DNA from: Umezawaea sp049997955
Lineage (GTDB): Bacteria > Actinomycetota > Actinomycetes > Mycobacteriales > Pseudonocardiaceae
Reading direction: 5' to 3'
NCBI GenBank assembly: GCA_049997955.1
Contig: JAEBDY010000006.1
Span: 434,001-498,000, forward strand
DNA length: 64,000 nt
Both the position numbers and the translations under genes were made by a program. Shown here one piece after another: positions 33,365 to 43,503 of this stretch. A model generated the notes under the pieces. It was not told the origin of the DNA, searched no databases, and was given only the letters and a program-made list of their open reading frames with translations. Position 1 is the first letter of the stretch; every line of letters begins with the position of its first letter.

Positions 33365-33808
33365 TCAGCCCATGACTTCCGGCGGGTTGGTGAAGTAGTC
33401 GTCGTCCGGCCTGGTGTCCCGACGCTCCGGCTTCGGCGCCGGTTCCGCCTCGTCGGTACCGTCACCCGAATAGCCGCGCGGCATCTGCGCTTTCACGAAG
33501 TCCAGGGCGGGGCTCTCCCCGATGAACTCCGTCATGATCTCCACGACCCGCCCGGCGGCGGCGCGCTGCGCCTGCCCGGACGCCGCGAGCACCGCACTGG
33601 CGATCCGCTCGGGGTCCAGGTCGCGCACACCGGGGCGCAGGACGAGGTTCTCCAGGGCGCCCGAGGCGTTGACCGTGACCGTGATCAGCCCGTCCGGCGA
33701 CGTGGCGCTGCCGCCGACGCCGCCGAGCTGGGTCTCGGCCTGCGCCGCGTTCCGCTTGGCCTGGTCGATCTTCTGCCCGTACTGCGCGAGCCACTGGTCA
33801 GGCTCCAT
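33365..33808 (-). CDS. YbaB/EbfC-family protein of the ESX operon
   Basis: 147 aa from ATG 33808, chosen because AAGGGG lies 5 nt upstream, whereas the in-frame GTG at 33814 overlaps that site. The core shows WLAQYGQKIDQAKRNAAQAE, then DGLITVTVNASGALENLVLR and DPERIASAVLAASGQAQRA, the YbaB/EbfC fold. The last 40 residues are acidic and disordered. YbaB-like proteins (EspL) sit next to espB in mycobacterial ESX-1. Whether this one binds DNA or acts as a chaperone is unknown. Confidence 0.85.
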   Translation of the reverse strand: MEPDQWLAQYGQKIDQAKRNAAQAETQLGGVGGSATSPDGLITVTVNASGALENLVLRPGVRDLDPERIASAVLAASGQAQRAAAGRVVEIMTEFIGESPALDFVKAQMPRGYSGDGTDEAEPAPKPERRDTRPDDDYFTNPPEVMG

Positions 33809-34008
33809 GATCACCCCTTGAAGACTGCGGGGCTACCGCCCACGACACGTTGGACCGCGGGCGACCCGATTCGGTTCCGCGGACCCGTATCGTGTCATCG
33901 GAATCCTCTGGATCAGGGAACATGTGGTGGGATACAGCCGTTCGGCCGCACTGGATGCCACCCGTCCGGCGGATCGCACGAGGCGTGACCAACCAGGAGG
34001 AGACCACC

Positions 34009-34920
34009 GTGGCTCAGGGGGTGCTGGAGATCGACCGGATCTCCAAGCGCTACGGCGAGGTCGTGGCCCTGCGGGACATGACCTTCGAGGTCCGAGCGGG
34101 TGAGCTGTTCGGGTTCGTCGGCAGCAACGGCGCGGGCAAGACGACCGCGATGCGGATCGCGCTCGGCGTGCTGGCCGCGGATTCGGGCGAGGTGAGGTGG
34201 AACGGCTCGCCCATCACGTTCGAGACGCGCCGCCGGATCGGCTACATGCCGGAGGAGCGCGGGCTCTACCCGAAGATGAAGGTGCTGGAGCAGCTCGTGT
34301 ACCTGGCCGAGCTGCACGGCCTGACGACGAACGACGCGCACCGGTCGGCGGAGACCTGGATCGCGCGGCTCGGCGTGCGCGACCGCCGCAACGACGAGGT
34401 GCAGAAGCTGAGCCTCGGCAACCAGCAGCGGGTGCAGCTGGCCGCGGCGCTGGTGCACGAGCCGGACGTGCTGGTGCTGGACGAGCCGTTCTCCGGGCTG
34501 GACCCGGTGGCGGTGGACGTGATGAGCCAGGTGTTGCGGGAGAAGGCTTCCGCGGGTGTGCCCGTGGTGTTCTCCAGCCACCAGCTGGATCTGGTGGAAC
34601 GGCTGTGCGACCGCATCGGCATCGTCCGAAGTGGAGCGATGGTCGCCTCCGGGACCGTGGACGAGCTGCGCGCGGGCGGGGAGACCCGGCTGGTCGTGGA
34701 CGCGCCGGACGCGGACGAGGGCTGGGCGGCCGGGGTGGCGGGTGTCCGGGTGGTCGAGGCGCGCGGGTCGCGGACGACGCTGGAGCTGTCGCCGGAGGCG
34801 GACGATCAGGCCGTGCTGCACGCCGCGCTCGCCACCGGCCCGGTCCGGGAGTTCAGCAGGCAGCGGCCGTCGCTGACCGAGCTGTTCCGCAACGTGGTCA
34901 CCGAGGAAGGTGTGGCATGA
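34009..34920 (+). CDS. ABC transporter ATPase, NatA-like
   Basis: 303 aa from GTG 34009, preceded by AGGAGGAG with a 6-nt gap. Walker A VGSNGAGKTT, signature LSLGNQQRVQLAAAL (LSLGN instead of LSGGQ, as usual in Nat-type ATPases), Walker B VLVLDEPFSGLDP, H-loop FSSHQLD. The C-terminal 70 residues form an accessory domain typical of DrrA/NatA ATPases. Coupled to the permease by ATGA. Exports an unknown substrate, possibly sodium or a drug-like compound. Confidence 0.9.
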   Translation: MAQGVLEIDRISKRYGEVVALRDMTFEVRAGELFGFVGSNGAGKTTAMRIALGVLAADSGEVRWNGSPITFETRRRIGYMPEERGLYPKMKVLEQLVYLAELHGLTTNDAHRSAETWIARLGVRDRRNDEVQKLSLGNQQRVQLAAALVHEPDVLVLDEPFSGLDPVAVDVMSQVLREKASAGVPVVFSSHQLDLVERLCDRIGIVRSGAMVASGTVDELRAGGETRLVVDAPDADEGWAAGVAGVRVVEARGSRTTLELSPEADDQAVLHAALATGPVREFSRQRPSLTELFRNVVTEEGVA

Positions 34921-36104
34921 GGAGACTGAGCCCGAGCAGGGCGGTGCTCCTGGTAGCCCGGCGGGAGTTCCTCGGGAAGGTCCGCACCCGCTCGTTCGTC
35001 ATCGGCACCGTGGTGATCATCGCGGTGATCGCCGGGTTCGCGCTGCTCCAGACCGTGCTGTTCGACAAGGCCACCAGCAGCACCGTCGGGTTGAGCGGTC
35101 AGTCGACCGTGCTGGCGGAACCGCTGCGCGAGACCTCGAAGGCCTTCGGCCGCGACATCACCACGGTGGACGTCACCGACCCGGCCAAGGCCGAGGAGGA
35201 CGTGCGCGACGGCGACCTCGACGTGCTGATCACCGGCGCGCCGGACGCGCTGCGGGTCGTGGTGAAGGAGAACCTGAACAGCGAGCTGCAGAACGCGCTC
35301 GACACGATCGTGAAGCAGCAGGTGCTCAACGCCCAGCTCGCCGAGGCGGGCCTCGACCCGGACGCGGTCGCCAGGAACATCGCGGCCGCCAAGGTGACCG
35401 TGGTGGAGTTGGCGCCCGAGGACTCCCAGCAGGGGCAGCGCCTGGCCATCGGCCTGGTGATCGCCGCGCTGCTGTACTACTCGCTGCTGGTCTACGGGAT
35501 GATGGTCGCGCAGGGCGTCGTGGAGGAGAAGTCCAGTCGGGTCGTCGAGATCCTGCTGGCCACGCTCCGGCCGTGGCAGCTGCTGATGGGCAAGGTGATG
35601 GGCCTCGGCGCGGTCGGTCTGGTGCAGCTCGTGGTGGTCGGCGGCGTCGGTCTCGCCGTCGGGTCCGCGACGGGCGCGATCGAGGTGCCCGGCATCGCGG
35701 GCGGGGCGCTGGCCACCGGCGTCCTCTGGTACCTGCTCGGGTTCTTCCTGTACGCCACGGTGTTCGCCGCCGCGGCGTCGCTGGTGTCGCGCCAGGAGGA
35801 GCTCCAGTCGGTGATCACCCCGATCAGCACGGTGATCATCGTGGCCTTCGTGGTCGGCATCAACCTGCTGATCGGGGACCCGTCCGGCACCGCCGTCACC
35901 GTGCTGTCGATGCTGCCGCCGTTCGCGCCGATCCTGATGCCCGGCCGCATGGCGATCGGCGTCGCACCGCTGTGGCAGGTGCTGCTGTCGATCGTCCTGG
36001 CGATCGGCGCCGTCGGCGCGATGACCTGGCTCGGGGGCAAGATCTACGCCAACGCCGTGCTGCGCACCGGTTCCCGCGTCAAGCTCCGCGACGCCCTGCG
36101 CTAG
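34917..36104 (+). CDS. ABC-2 type permease, NatB-like
   Basis: 395 aa from ATG 34917. One N-terminal membrane helix (TRSFVIGTVVIIAVIAGFAL), an extracytoplasmic domain of about 130 residues, then five or six helices from about residue 175 including the ABC-2 motif VVEEKSSRVVEILLATLRPW. This matches NatB/YhaP exporters. Its stop codon (TAG 36102-36104) overlaps the stop of the convergent photolyase gene, so there is no room for a terminator between them. Confidence 0.9.
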   Translation: MRRLSPSRAVLLVARREFLGKVRTRSFVIGTVVIIAVIAGFALLQTVLFDKATSSTVGLSGQSTVLAEPLRETSKAFGRDITTVDVTDPAKAEEDVRDGDLDVLITGAPDALRVVVKENLNSELQNALDTIVKQQVLNAQLAEAGLDPDAVARNIAAAKVTVVELAPEDSQQGQRLAIGLVIAALLYYSLLVYGMMVAQGVVEEKSSRVVEILLATLRPWQLLMGKVMGLGAVGLVQLVVVGGVGLAVGSATGAIEVPGIAGGALATGVLWYLLGFFLYATVFAAAASLVSRQEELQSVITPISTVIIVAFVVGINLLIGDPSGTAVTVLSMLPPFAPILMPGRMAIGVAPLWQVLLSIVLAIGAVGAMTWLGGKIYANAVLRTGSRVKLRDALR

Positions 36105-37381
36105 GACTTGATCGCGCCGTACCGGGACAGGGCCACCTGGCGTTCGTGCGCGTGGTCCACGATCGGGTTGCGGGGCTGGTGGACCTGCTTGCCCGCGACG
36201 TCGCGGAGTTCCGGCACGTACCGGCGGACGTAGTCCCCGGACGGGTCGAACTTCTCGCCCTGGGTGATCGGGTTGAAGACGCGGAAGTACGGCGCCGCGT
36301 CGGTGCCCGACCCCGCGACCCACTGCCAGCCGTGCTGGTTGGACGCGAGGTCTCCGTCGATCAGGTGGTTCATGAAGTGCTTGGCACCCAGCCACCACGG
36401 CAGGTGCAGGTCCTTCACCAGGAAGCTGGCGACGATCATCCGCACCCGGTTGTGCATCCAGCCCTCGGCCAGGAGCTGGCGCATGCCGGCGTCCACGATG
36501 GGGAAGCCGGTCTTCCCCTCCTGCCACGCCTTGAACCGGCCGTCGTCCTCGTCGTGCTCCATGCGGTCGAACTTGGCGTCGTAGTTCCTCGTGGCGGTCT
36601 CCGGCCGGTGCCACAGCACGTCGGCGTAGAACTCGCGCCAGGCCAGCTCGGACCGGAACGTGGTGGCGCCCTCGCTGACGTCCAGCTCCGCCAACAGCGT
36701 GCGGGGGTGCAGCACACCCCAGCGCAGGTACGGCGACAGCCTGCTGGTGGCGTCGAGGTCCGGCCGGTCGCGGGCGGTCTTGTAGTCCGGCAGCCGCTCG
36801 TCGCGGAACTCCTCCCACAGCGGCAGCGGATCGGCGACCGGCTCCCCGTCGGGGATCTCCGCGCCGTCCGGGCGGGACACCCAGTCCACAGTGGACGCGT
36901 CGGTGTCCGCGGGCTTGCGCCACCCGTGCTCCTCCCACGCCCGGCGGAACGGCGTGAACACCTTGAACGGCGTCCCGTCGCCCTTGCGCACCCGCCCCGG
37001 AGCCACCGCGTACGGCGACCCGGACCGGACGAGTTCGACGTCCCCCAACGCCTTCTCCACCGCCGCGTCCCGCTTTCGCCCGTACGGCCCGTAGTCCGCG
37101 GACACGTGGACGCTGTCCGCTCCCAGGTCCCGTGCGATCCCCGGCACCACGTCGACCGGGTTGCCGCGCACCACGTGCAGCCTGCCGCCCAGCTGCTCGT
37201 TCAGCCCGCGGAGGCAGCGGTGCAGGAAGTCGGTCCGAGCCGGACCGGCGGACGCCAGCAGCCGGTCGTCCAGCACGAACAGCCCGACGGCGGACGAGGA
37301 GCGCTCCGCGGCGCTGAGCAGGGCCGGGTGGTCGGCGGTGCGCAGGTCGCGGCGGAACCAGATGACAGTCGGAGGAGCCAC
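36101..37381 (-). CDS. phr: Deoxyribodipyrimidine photolyase (class I, CPD)
   Basis: 426 aa. The N-terminal Rossmann domain opens with TVIWFRRDLRTADHPAL. The FAD-binding domain is intact: LSPYLRWGVLHPRTL, LAWREFYADVLWHRP, the GKTGFPIVDAGMRQLLAEGW block and MHNRVRMIVASFLVKDLHL, then NQHGWQWVAGSGTDAAPYFR. It repairs cyclobutane pyrimidine dimers with visible light using FADH and an antenna chromophore. It overlaps the convergent ABC permease at the stop codons. Confidence 0.95.
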   Translation of the reverse strand: MAPPTVIWFRRDLRTADHPALLSAAERSSSAVGLFVLDDRLLASAGPARTDFLHRCLRGLNEQLGGRLHVVRGNPVDVVPGIARDLGADSVHVSADYGPYGRKRDAAVEKALGDVELVRSGSPYAVAPGRVRKGDGTPFKVFTPFRRAWEEHGWRKPADTDASTVDWVSRPDGAEIPDGEPVADPLPLWEEFRDERLPDYKTARDRPDLDATSRLSPYLRWGVLHPRTLLAELDVSEGATTFRSELAWREFYADVLWHRPETATRNYDAKFDRMEHDEDDGRFKAWQEGKTGFPIVDAGMRQLLAEGWMHNRVRMIVASFLVKDLHLPWWLGAKHFMNHLIDGDLASNQHGWQWVAGSGTDAAPYFRVFNPITQGEKFDPSGDYVRRYVPELRDVAGKQVHQPRNPIVDHAHERQVALSRYGAIKS

Positions 37382-37447
37382 GCCACCACGCTAGGTCTCC
37401 CGGGTGGACACCGCACGACAGGTCCACGCGCGGGTGAACCCACGACA

Positions 37448-37478
37448 AAGGCCCGCACCTCGACGAGGCACGGGCCTT
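37448..37478 (-). terminator. gltA terminator
   Basis: Arms AAGGCCCG (37448-37455) and CGGGCCTT (37471-37478), with an inner CCTCG/CGAGG pair, giving a near-continuous stem 14-44 nt after the gltA stop on the minus strand. Confidence 0.8.
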
Positions 37479-37491
37479 GTGCGCGTGCGAA

Positions 37492-38805
<1,314 letters not shown>

Positions 38806-39360
38806 TCAGAGTCCCTCTCACGCTAGGGCGGGGTGGCCGCATCGGCTCGACCGGTCGTGCAGGTCTCACTCGCCGGTAAGCGGATCTGGGTCTCCGCAAC
38901 CGCAGCACCACCCCGTTGGGGTCCTGTCAGTTCTCCCACGCTAGTCGGCGGCCGGACCGCCTCGCAGCATTGGTGTGAACCGATTCCGTGAGGTGGGACC
39001 GGCATCACACGCAACGAATGCGCACTCCGCACGGTGGCCAGCGTGCACGTTCCGCGGGCGACCGGTGGTCGACCGACCCGCGAGAGCGTTGAGATCCACG
39101 GTAGCCCGTCCGACCCCGTTCGCCACCTGGTCAGGGGTGAGAGCTAGGCCATTCTCGTGGTCGTCCGATCACCGACCGGTGATCACGAACACTGTGAGTG
39201 ACGCCACGTCACACCCCTTGGCGACGACAAACCGCATCGGGGACCGATAGGTTCAGGACTCGGGCCGCCACTCACCAGTGGGGGTCGCGAAGAACCGAAG
39301 GTGCCCCGGCCGACCACGCCGGGGCGCCGATGGTCCTTCCTCGGCGAAGAGCCCGATCCG
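38806..39360. other. 555-bp gene-free region upstream of gltA
   Basis: It carries the gltA promoter region and, at its far end, the terminator of the PfkB gene. Short frames of 60-90 codons cross it but lack coding bias. GTGACG (39198-39203) and CGTCAC (39207-39212) form a small inverted repeat; the related TGTGA and TCACA half-sites are 10 bp apart, not the 6 bp of a CRP site. Confidence 0.55.
39303..39325 (-). terminator. PfkB-gene terminator
   Basis: GCCCCGGC (39303-39310) and GCCGGGGC (39318-39325) with a 7-nt loop, extendable to 11 bp with one G-T pair, 36-58 nt after the kinase stop on the minus strand. Confidence 0.7.
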
Positions 39361-40323
39361 CTACTCCACGAACGCTTCCAGCTCGTGGGTGTACGGCGGC
39401 TCCGCCCCCGCCCGCGTGCACGTGAAAGCGGCCGCGTTGCCCGCGTAGGTCAGCGCCTCTTCCCACTCCTCCGAGGTCAACGCCCCCACGGCGGCGGTGC
39501 TCAGCGCGTCGTTCTGGTGCAGCCACGCGATGAGCGCGCCCTGCACGGTGTCCCCGGCCCCGATGGTGTCCACGACGGCGACCTCGCGCGGCGGCACCCG
39601 CAGCACCTCGCCCGCGCCGGTCAGCACCGCCAGCCCGTCGCCGCCCCTGGTCAGCACGATCGCGGCCGGTCCGGCGGCCCGCCACGTGCGGGCCACCTCC
39701 AGCACGGCGTCCTCGGACGCGTCCTCCGGCAGGTCCGCCAGCCAGCGGGCGTCCTCGACGGACACCTTGAGCAGCCCCACGTGCGGCAGCCAGGCGGCGT
39801 ACCGCGCCCGGTACGCGGCGGGGTCGTGGATCAGCGCGGCGCGGATGTTCGGGTCCAGCACGGTCAGCGCCCCGCGCGCGGCCTCGCGGCGCAGCACCTC
39901 CTCGTACGCGCTCGCGCCCGGCTCCAGCACCAGCGACAGCGTGCCGAACGACACCGCGGTCACGTCGTCGGCCAGCGCGCCGGGGTCGGCCACCAGCCGG
40001 TCGGCCGTGCCCTCGACGTAGAACGAGTACCGCGCCGACCCGTCCGGCCCGATGCCGACGACGGCCAGCGTGGTCGGCTCGTCGCCGCGCTGCACCAGGT
40101 CGGTGCGCACGTCCGAGCCGTGCAGCCGGTCGACCAGCGCGTCGCCGTAGAGGTCCGTCGACACCCGCGACAGGAAGCCCACCGGGGCGCCGAGCCTGCC
40201 CGCCGCGATGGCCACGTTGTACGGCCCACCGCCGAGGCGCGGCATCAGGTCGGCCAGCTGCCCGTCCTGCGCCGAGGGCGACGGGACGAGGTCGACCAAC
40301 GCCTCACCAGCAACCACGATCAC
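39361..40323 (-). CDS. PfkB-family carbohydrate kinase (fructokinase-like)
   Basis: 320 aa from GTG 40323, with GGAG 6 nt upstream and overlapping the TetR stop (GTGA). Ribokinase-fold marks: LVDLVPS at the N-terminus, LGGGPYNVAIAAGRLGAPVGF (sugar site) and VDTIGAGDTVQGALIAWL (anion hole and catalytic Asp). GEALVDLVP and the GGGPYNVA form match bacterial fructokinases more than adenosine kinase. Operon partner of the TetR gene; sugar specificity is inference. Confidence 0.88.
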   Translation of the reverse strand: MIVVAGEALVDLVPSPSAQDGQLADLMPRLGGGPYNVAIAAGRLGAPVGFLSRVSTDLYGDALVDRLHGSDVRTDLVQRGDEPTTLAVVGIGPDGSARYSFYVEGTADRLVADPGALADDVTAVSFGTLSLVLEPGASAYEEVLRREAARGALTVLDPNIRAALIHDPAAYRARYAAWLPHVGLLKVSVEDARWLADLPEDASEDAVLEVARTWRAAGPAAIVLTRGGDGLAVLTGAGEVLRVPPREVAVVDTIGAGDTVQGALIAWLHQNDALSTAAVGALTSEEWEEALTYAGNAAAFTCTRAGAEPPYTHELEAFVE

Positions 40324-40916
40324 GCGCGTCTCCGTTCGTTCTGCAAGCCGTCGAGGAGGAGGTCGCCGAGCGCCGTGAAGGCCTCCGAGTCCGTGACGCC
40401 CGCCCTCCTGGTCAGCACGCCCGTCTGGATGCCCTCGATCAGCAGCCCGGCCATCTCGGCGAACAGGGTCGCATGGACGTCGCGGAACACGCCCTCGCGG
40501 ACGCCGTCCTGGATGAACGTGCGGAGGCGCTCGGCGGCGGCGCGGGCGTTGCGCTCGTAGGTGTTGCGGGTCGGCGCGAACGCGGACACGTCGGCGATGA
40601 ACCGGGCGGACGCCCGGCGCAGTTCGGCCGCGGCCCCGGCGAGGTACGTGCCGACGCGGTCGCGGACGTCGTCGACGGCGGCGACCTGCTCCTCGATCCG
40701 TTCGGCCGCGCCCTTGAAGTACCGCCCGACGACGCGGACCGCGAGCTGCTCCTTGCTCGCGGCGAGGGCGTACAGCGTCGACTTCGAGCAGTGCAGGCGG
40801 GCGGCGAGGTCGTCCAGCGTGAAGTGCGCGAACCCCTCCGCCAGCACGAGCGCCTCGAGGCGCGCGAGCAGTTCGGTCTGCCGCCCCGTGAGCGGCCTGC
40901 GGACCATCGAGGACAT
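40320..40916 (-). CDS. TetR-family transcriptional regulator
   Basis: 198 aa from ATG 40916. N-terminal HTH: EGFAHFTLDDLAARLHCSKS followed by TLYALAASKEQLAVRVVGRY. The C-terminal domain is helical and ends LGDLLLDGLQNERRRA. Divergent from an acyl-CoA dehydrogenase with 81 bp between starts that contain AGTACTGG repeats, its probable operator. A CoA-ester ligand would fit the neighbour, but this is inference. Confidence 0.9.
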   Translation of the reverse strand: MSSMVRRPLTGRQTELLARLEALVLAEGFAHFTLDDLAARLHCSKSTLYALAASKEQLAVRVVGRYFKGAAERIEEQVAAVDDVRDRVGTYLAGAAAELRRASARFIADVSAFAPTRNTYERNARAAAERLRTFIQDGVREGVFRDVHATLFAEMAGLLIEGIQTGVLTRRAGVTDSEAFTALGDLLLDGLQNERRRA

Positions 40917-40944
40917 GTGCGAACTGTCCCACACGACTAGGAGG

Positions 40945-40983
40945 AGTACTGGGGTACGTCCTACAGTACTGGTTCCAGTACTG
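40945..40983. promoter_or_regulatory. TetR operator candidate
   Basis: CAGTACTGG (40964-40972) and CCAGTACTG (40975-40983) form a perfect palindrome with a 2-bp centre. A further half-site AGTACTGG lies at 40945-40952, one helical turn away in steps of 20 bp. The sites fall between the divergent TetR and acyl-CoA dehydrogenase genes, ending 15 bp before the dehydrogenase ATG. Confidence 0.7.
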
Positions 40984-40997
40984 ACCGGAGGTCGTCG

Positions 40998-42131
40998 ATG
41001 CCCGCCGAACGCCTGCTGCCCACCACCGAGGCCGAAGACCTGATCTCGCTCGTCCGCGAGATCGCCAGGGACGAGCTGAAGCCCCGCGCGGCCGAGGCCG
41101 AGGAGCAGGAGCGGTTCCCGCGCGACGTGTTCCGCCTGCTCGGCAAGTCCGGCCTGCTCGGGCTGCCGTACCCGGAGGAGTTCGGCGGCGGCGAGCAGCC
41201 GTACGAGGTGTACCTCCAGGCGCTGGAGGAGATCGCGTCGGCGTGGATGTCCGTCGCGGTCGGCGTGTCCGTGCACGTGATGTCGGCGTACCCGCTGGCC
41301 ACGTTCGGCACGGCCGGGCAGCGCGAGAAGTGGCTGCCGACGCTGCTGGAGGGCGACCTGCTCGGCGGGTACGCGCTGTCCGAGACCCACGCCGGGTCCG
41401 ACGCGGGGGCGCTGTCCACCCGTGCGGTGCGCGACGGCGACGACTACGTCGTCAACGGCACCAAGGCGTGGATCACCCACGCGGGCGCGGCCGACTTCTA
41501 CACGCTGATGGCGCGAACGTCCGAAAAGGACATCAGCTGCTTCTTGGCGGAGAACGGTTCCGGCATCACGGCCGCCGCACCGGAGCGGAAGATGGGCCTG
41601 ACCGGATCCATCACCGCGCAATTGCGGTTCGAGAACGCCCGCGTTCCCGCCGACCGGTTGATCGGGGCGGAGGGCGACGGGCTGAAGATCGCGCTGGACG
41701 CGCTGAACTCCGGCAGGCTCGGCATCGCGGCGTGCGCCGTGGGCCTCGGCCAGGCCGCGCTGGACGAGGCCGTCGCGTACGCCAAGCAGCGCACCCAGTT
41801 CGGCAAGCCGATCATCGAGTTCCAGGGCCTGGAGTTCCTGCTGGCCGACATGGCCGCGGGCGTCGAGTCCGCGCGGGCGACCTACCTGGAGGCCGCTCGC
41901 CGCCGGGACCGCGGGCTGCCGTTCCAGCGGCAGGCGTCGATCGCCAAGCTCGTCGCCACGGACATGGCGATGAGGGTGACGACCGACGCCGTGCAGGTGC
42001 TGGGCGGCGCGGGCTACACCCGTGACTTCCCAGCGGAGCGGTACATGCGGGAGGCCAAGGTGCTCCAGATCTTCGAGGGCACGAACCAGATCCAGCGCCT
42101 GGTGATCGGCCGCGCGCTGCGCAAGCTCTAG
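40998..42131 (+). CDS. Acyl-CoA dehydrogenase
   Basis: 377 aa with GGAGG 7 nt before ATG 40998. FAD and substrate motifs: YALSETHAGSDAGAL, NGTKAWITHAG, then the C-terminal helix bundle KQRTQFGKPIIEFQGLEFLL, VLGGAGYTRDFPAERYMR and the catalytic-base motif IFEGTNQIQRLVIGRAL. It oxidises an acyl-CoA to the trans-2-enoyl-CoA, passing electrons to ETF. Short/branched-chain specificity is suggested by the overall type but not proven. Probably repressed by the divergent TetR. Confidence 0.93.
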   Translation: MPAERLLPTTEAEDLISLVREIARDELKPRAAEAEEQERFPRDVFRLLGKSGLLGLPYPEEFGGGEQPYEVYLQALEEIASAWMSVAVGVSVHVMSAYPLATFGTAGQREKWLPTLLEGDLLGGYALSETHAGSDAGALSTRAVRDGDDYVVNGTKAWITHAGAADFYTLMARTSEKDISCFLAENGSGITAAAPERKMGLTGSITAQLRFENARVPADRLIGAEGDGLKIALDALNSGRLGIAACAVGLGQAALDEAVAYAKQRTQFGKPIIEFQGLEFLLADMAAGVESARATYLEAARRRDRGLPFQRQASIAKLVATDMAMRVTTDAVQVLGGAGYTRDFPAERYMREAKVLQIFEGTNQIQRLVIGRALRKL

Positions 42132-42193
42132 CCGGTGCGGTGATCACGAACCCTTGCCGGGCAGTTCCGTCGTCCAGGGGGTCCCTCGCTTCG

Positions 42194-42238
42194 CCGCCCC
42201 CACGCCCTCGTACTGGTAGTACGGGGGCGTGGGGGCGG
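42194..42238. terminator. Bidirectional terminator, 20-bp stem
   Basis: Arms 42194-42213 and 42219-42238 pair over 20 bp with one T-G position and a TGGTA loop. It separates the convergent acyl-CoA dehydrogenase and amidohydrolase genes. Confidence 0.85.
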
Positions 42239-42286
42239 TGGAGCGAGCGAGCGTCTGGGCCCGGAAATGCCTGGTGAGGATTGTGG

Positions 42287-43501
42287 TCACCGCACCACGT
42301 CCTGGTAGAACGGGTCGACCACGTCGCCGACACCGGTGGCGTGGTTGAACGTGTAGACCTCGCGGCCCTGCACGAACACCCGCAGCGCGCGGCTGAGGAC
42401 GTCGAGCGGGTCGCCGGACCAGATCACCACGTCGCCGTCGAGGCCGGGCTTGAGCGAGCCGACCCGGTCGTCGAGGCCCATGATCTTCGCCGGGGTCGTG
42501 GTGATCGTGCGCAGCGCGGTCGCCCGGTCCAGGCCTTCCTTCACGGCCAGGGTCACCTGGTGCACCAGGAAGTGGATCGGGATCACCGGGTGGTCGGTGG
42601 TGATCGCCAGCTCGACGCCCGCGCGCTCCAGGATGCCGGGGTTGCGCAGCGACCGCTCGCGCAGCTCGACCTTGGAGCGGGTGGTGAACAGCGGCCCGAT
42701 GATTACCGGGATGCCGCGGTCCGCCAGCAGGTCGGCGATCTTGTGGCCCTCGGTGCCGTGGTTGACGATGAGCCGGTAGCCGAACTCCTCGGCCAGCCGC
42801 AGCGCCGTGGCGATGTCGTCCGCGCGGTGGCAGTGCTGGCTCCACGGGATCTCGCGGTCGAGCACCCGCACGAGGACTTCGAGGGTGTTGTCGCGGTCGA
42901 ACGGCTTGCCGTCGGACGTCGCGTGCTCGCGGCGGGCCTTGTAGTCCTGGGCCTTGGTGAAGGCGTCGCGGATGACCGCGGCCACGCCCTGGCGGGTGGA
43001 CGGGACCTTCTTCTGGTCGCCGTAGACCCGCTTCGGGTTCTCCCCGAGCGCGCTCTTCACGCTGACCGGTTCGCGGATCAGCATCTCGTCGACCGTGCGG
43101 CCCCACATCTTCACCGCGACCGTCTGACCGCCGATGGGGTTGCCGGAACCCGGCTTCACGACGGCGGTGGTCACCCCGCCCGACAGCGCGTCCCGGAAGC
43201 CGAGGTCGTCCGGGTTGATCGCGTCCAACGCGCGCATGCGGGCGCCGTTGGGGTCGGTCATCTCGTTGGTGTCCTGCCCCGCCCAGCCCTCGGCCTCCTC
43301 GTGCACGCCCATGTGGCCGTGCGCCTCGACGAAGCCCGGCAGCACCCACGCCCCGGCGGCGTCCACGACCTCGACGCCGTCGGGAACCTCCACGTCGGAC
43401 CCGACGGCGACGATCCTGCCGTCCTGGACCAGCACCGTTCCGCCCTCGATGGGGTCACCGTCGACCGGAACGACATATCCACCCGTGATAGCGACATTCA
43501 T
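42287..43501 (-). CDS. Amidohydrolase, imidazolonepropionase-like
   Basis: 404 aa from ATG 43501. Motifs: GAWVLPGFVEAHGHMGVHEE (first metal-binding histidines), SGGVTTAVVKPGSGNPIGGQ, IPWSQHCHRADDI, IVNHGTEGHKIADLL, LAITTDHPVIPIHFL, and the closing LKPGLDGDVVIWSGDPLD. This arrangement is the HutI-like amidohydrolase branch of unknown substrates rather than true imidazolonepropionase; no other hut genes are nearby. Probably cytoplasmic and metal dependent. The start lies next to the TTAGCG-A-CGCTAA palindrome. Confidence 0.85.
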   Translation of the reverse strand: MNVAITGGYVVPVDGDPIEGGTVLVQDGRIVAVGSDVEVPDGVEVVDAAGAWVLPGFVEAHGHMGVHEEAEGWAGQDTNEMTDPNGARMRALDAINPDDLGFRDALSGGVTTAVVKPGSGNPIGGQTVAVKMWGRTVDEMLIREPVSVKSALGENPKRVYGDQKKVPSTRQGVAAVIRDAFTKAQDYKARREHATSDGKPFDRDNTLEVLVRVLDREIPWSQHCHRADDIATALRLAEEFGYRLIVNHGTEGHKIADLLADRGIPVIIGPLFTTRSKVELRERSLRNPGILERAGVELAITTDHPVIPIHFLVHQVTLAVKEGLDRATALRTITTTPAKIMGLDDRVGSLKPGLDGDVVIWSGDPLDVLSRALRVFVQGREVYTFNHATGVGDVVDPFYQDVVR

Positions 43502-43503
43502 AC

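Noticed and set aside
30876..33398. 840-codon plus-strand frame opposite the ESX operon
   Set aside because: Low-complexity Thr/Arg/Pro/His product; the minus strand has a coherent three-gene ESX operon with overlaps.
39194..39213. TGTGA and TCACA half-sites upstream of gltA
   Set aside because: The spacing is 10 bp, whereas CRP/GlxR sites have 6 bp, so it was not called a CRP site.
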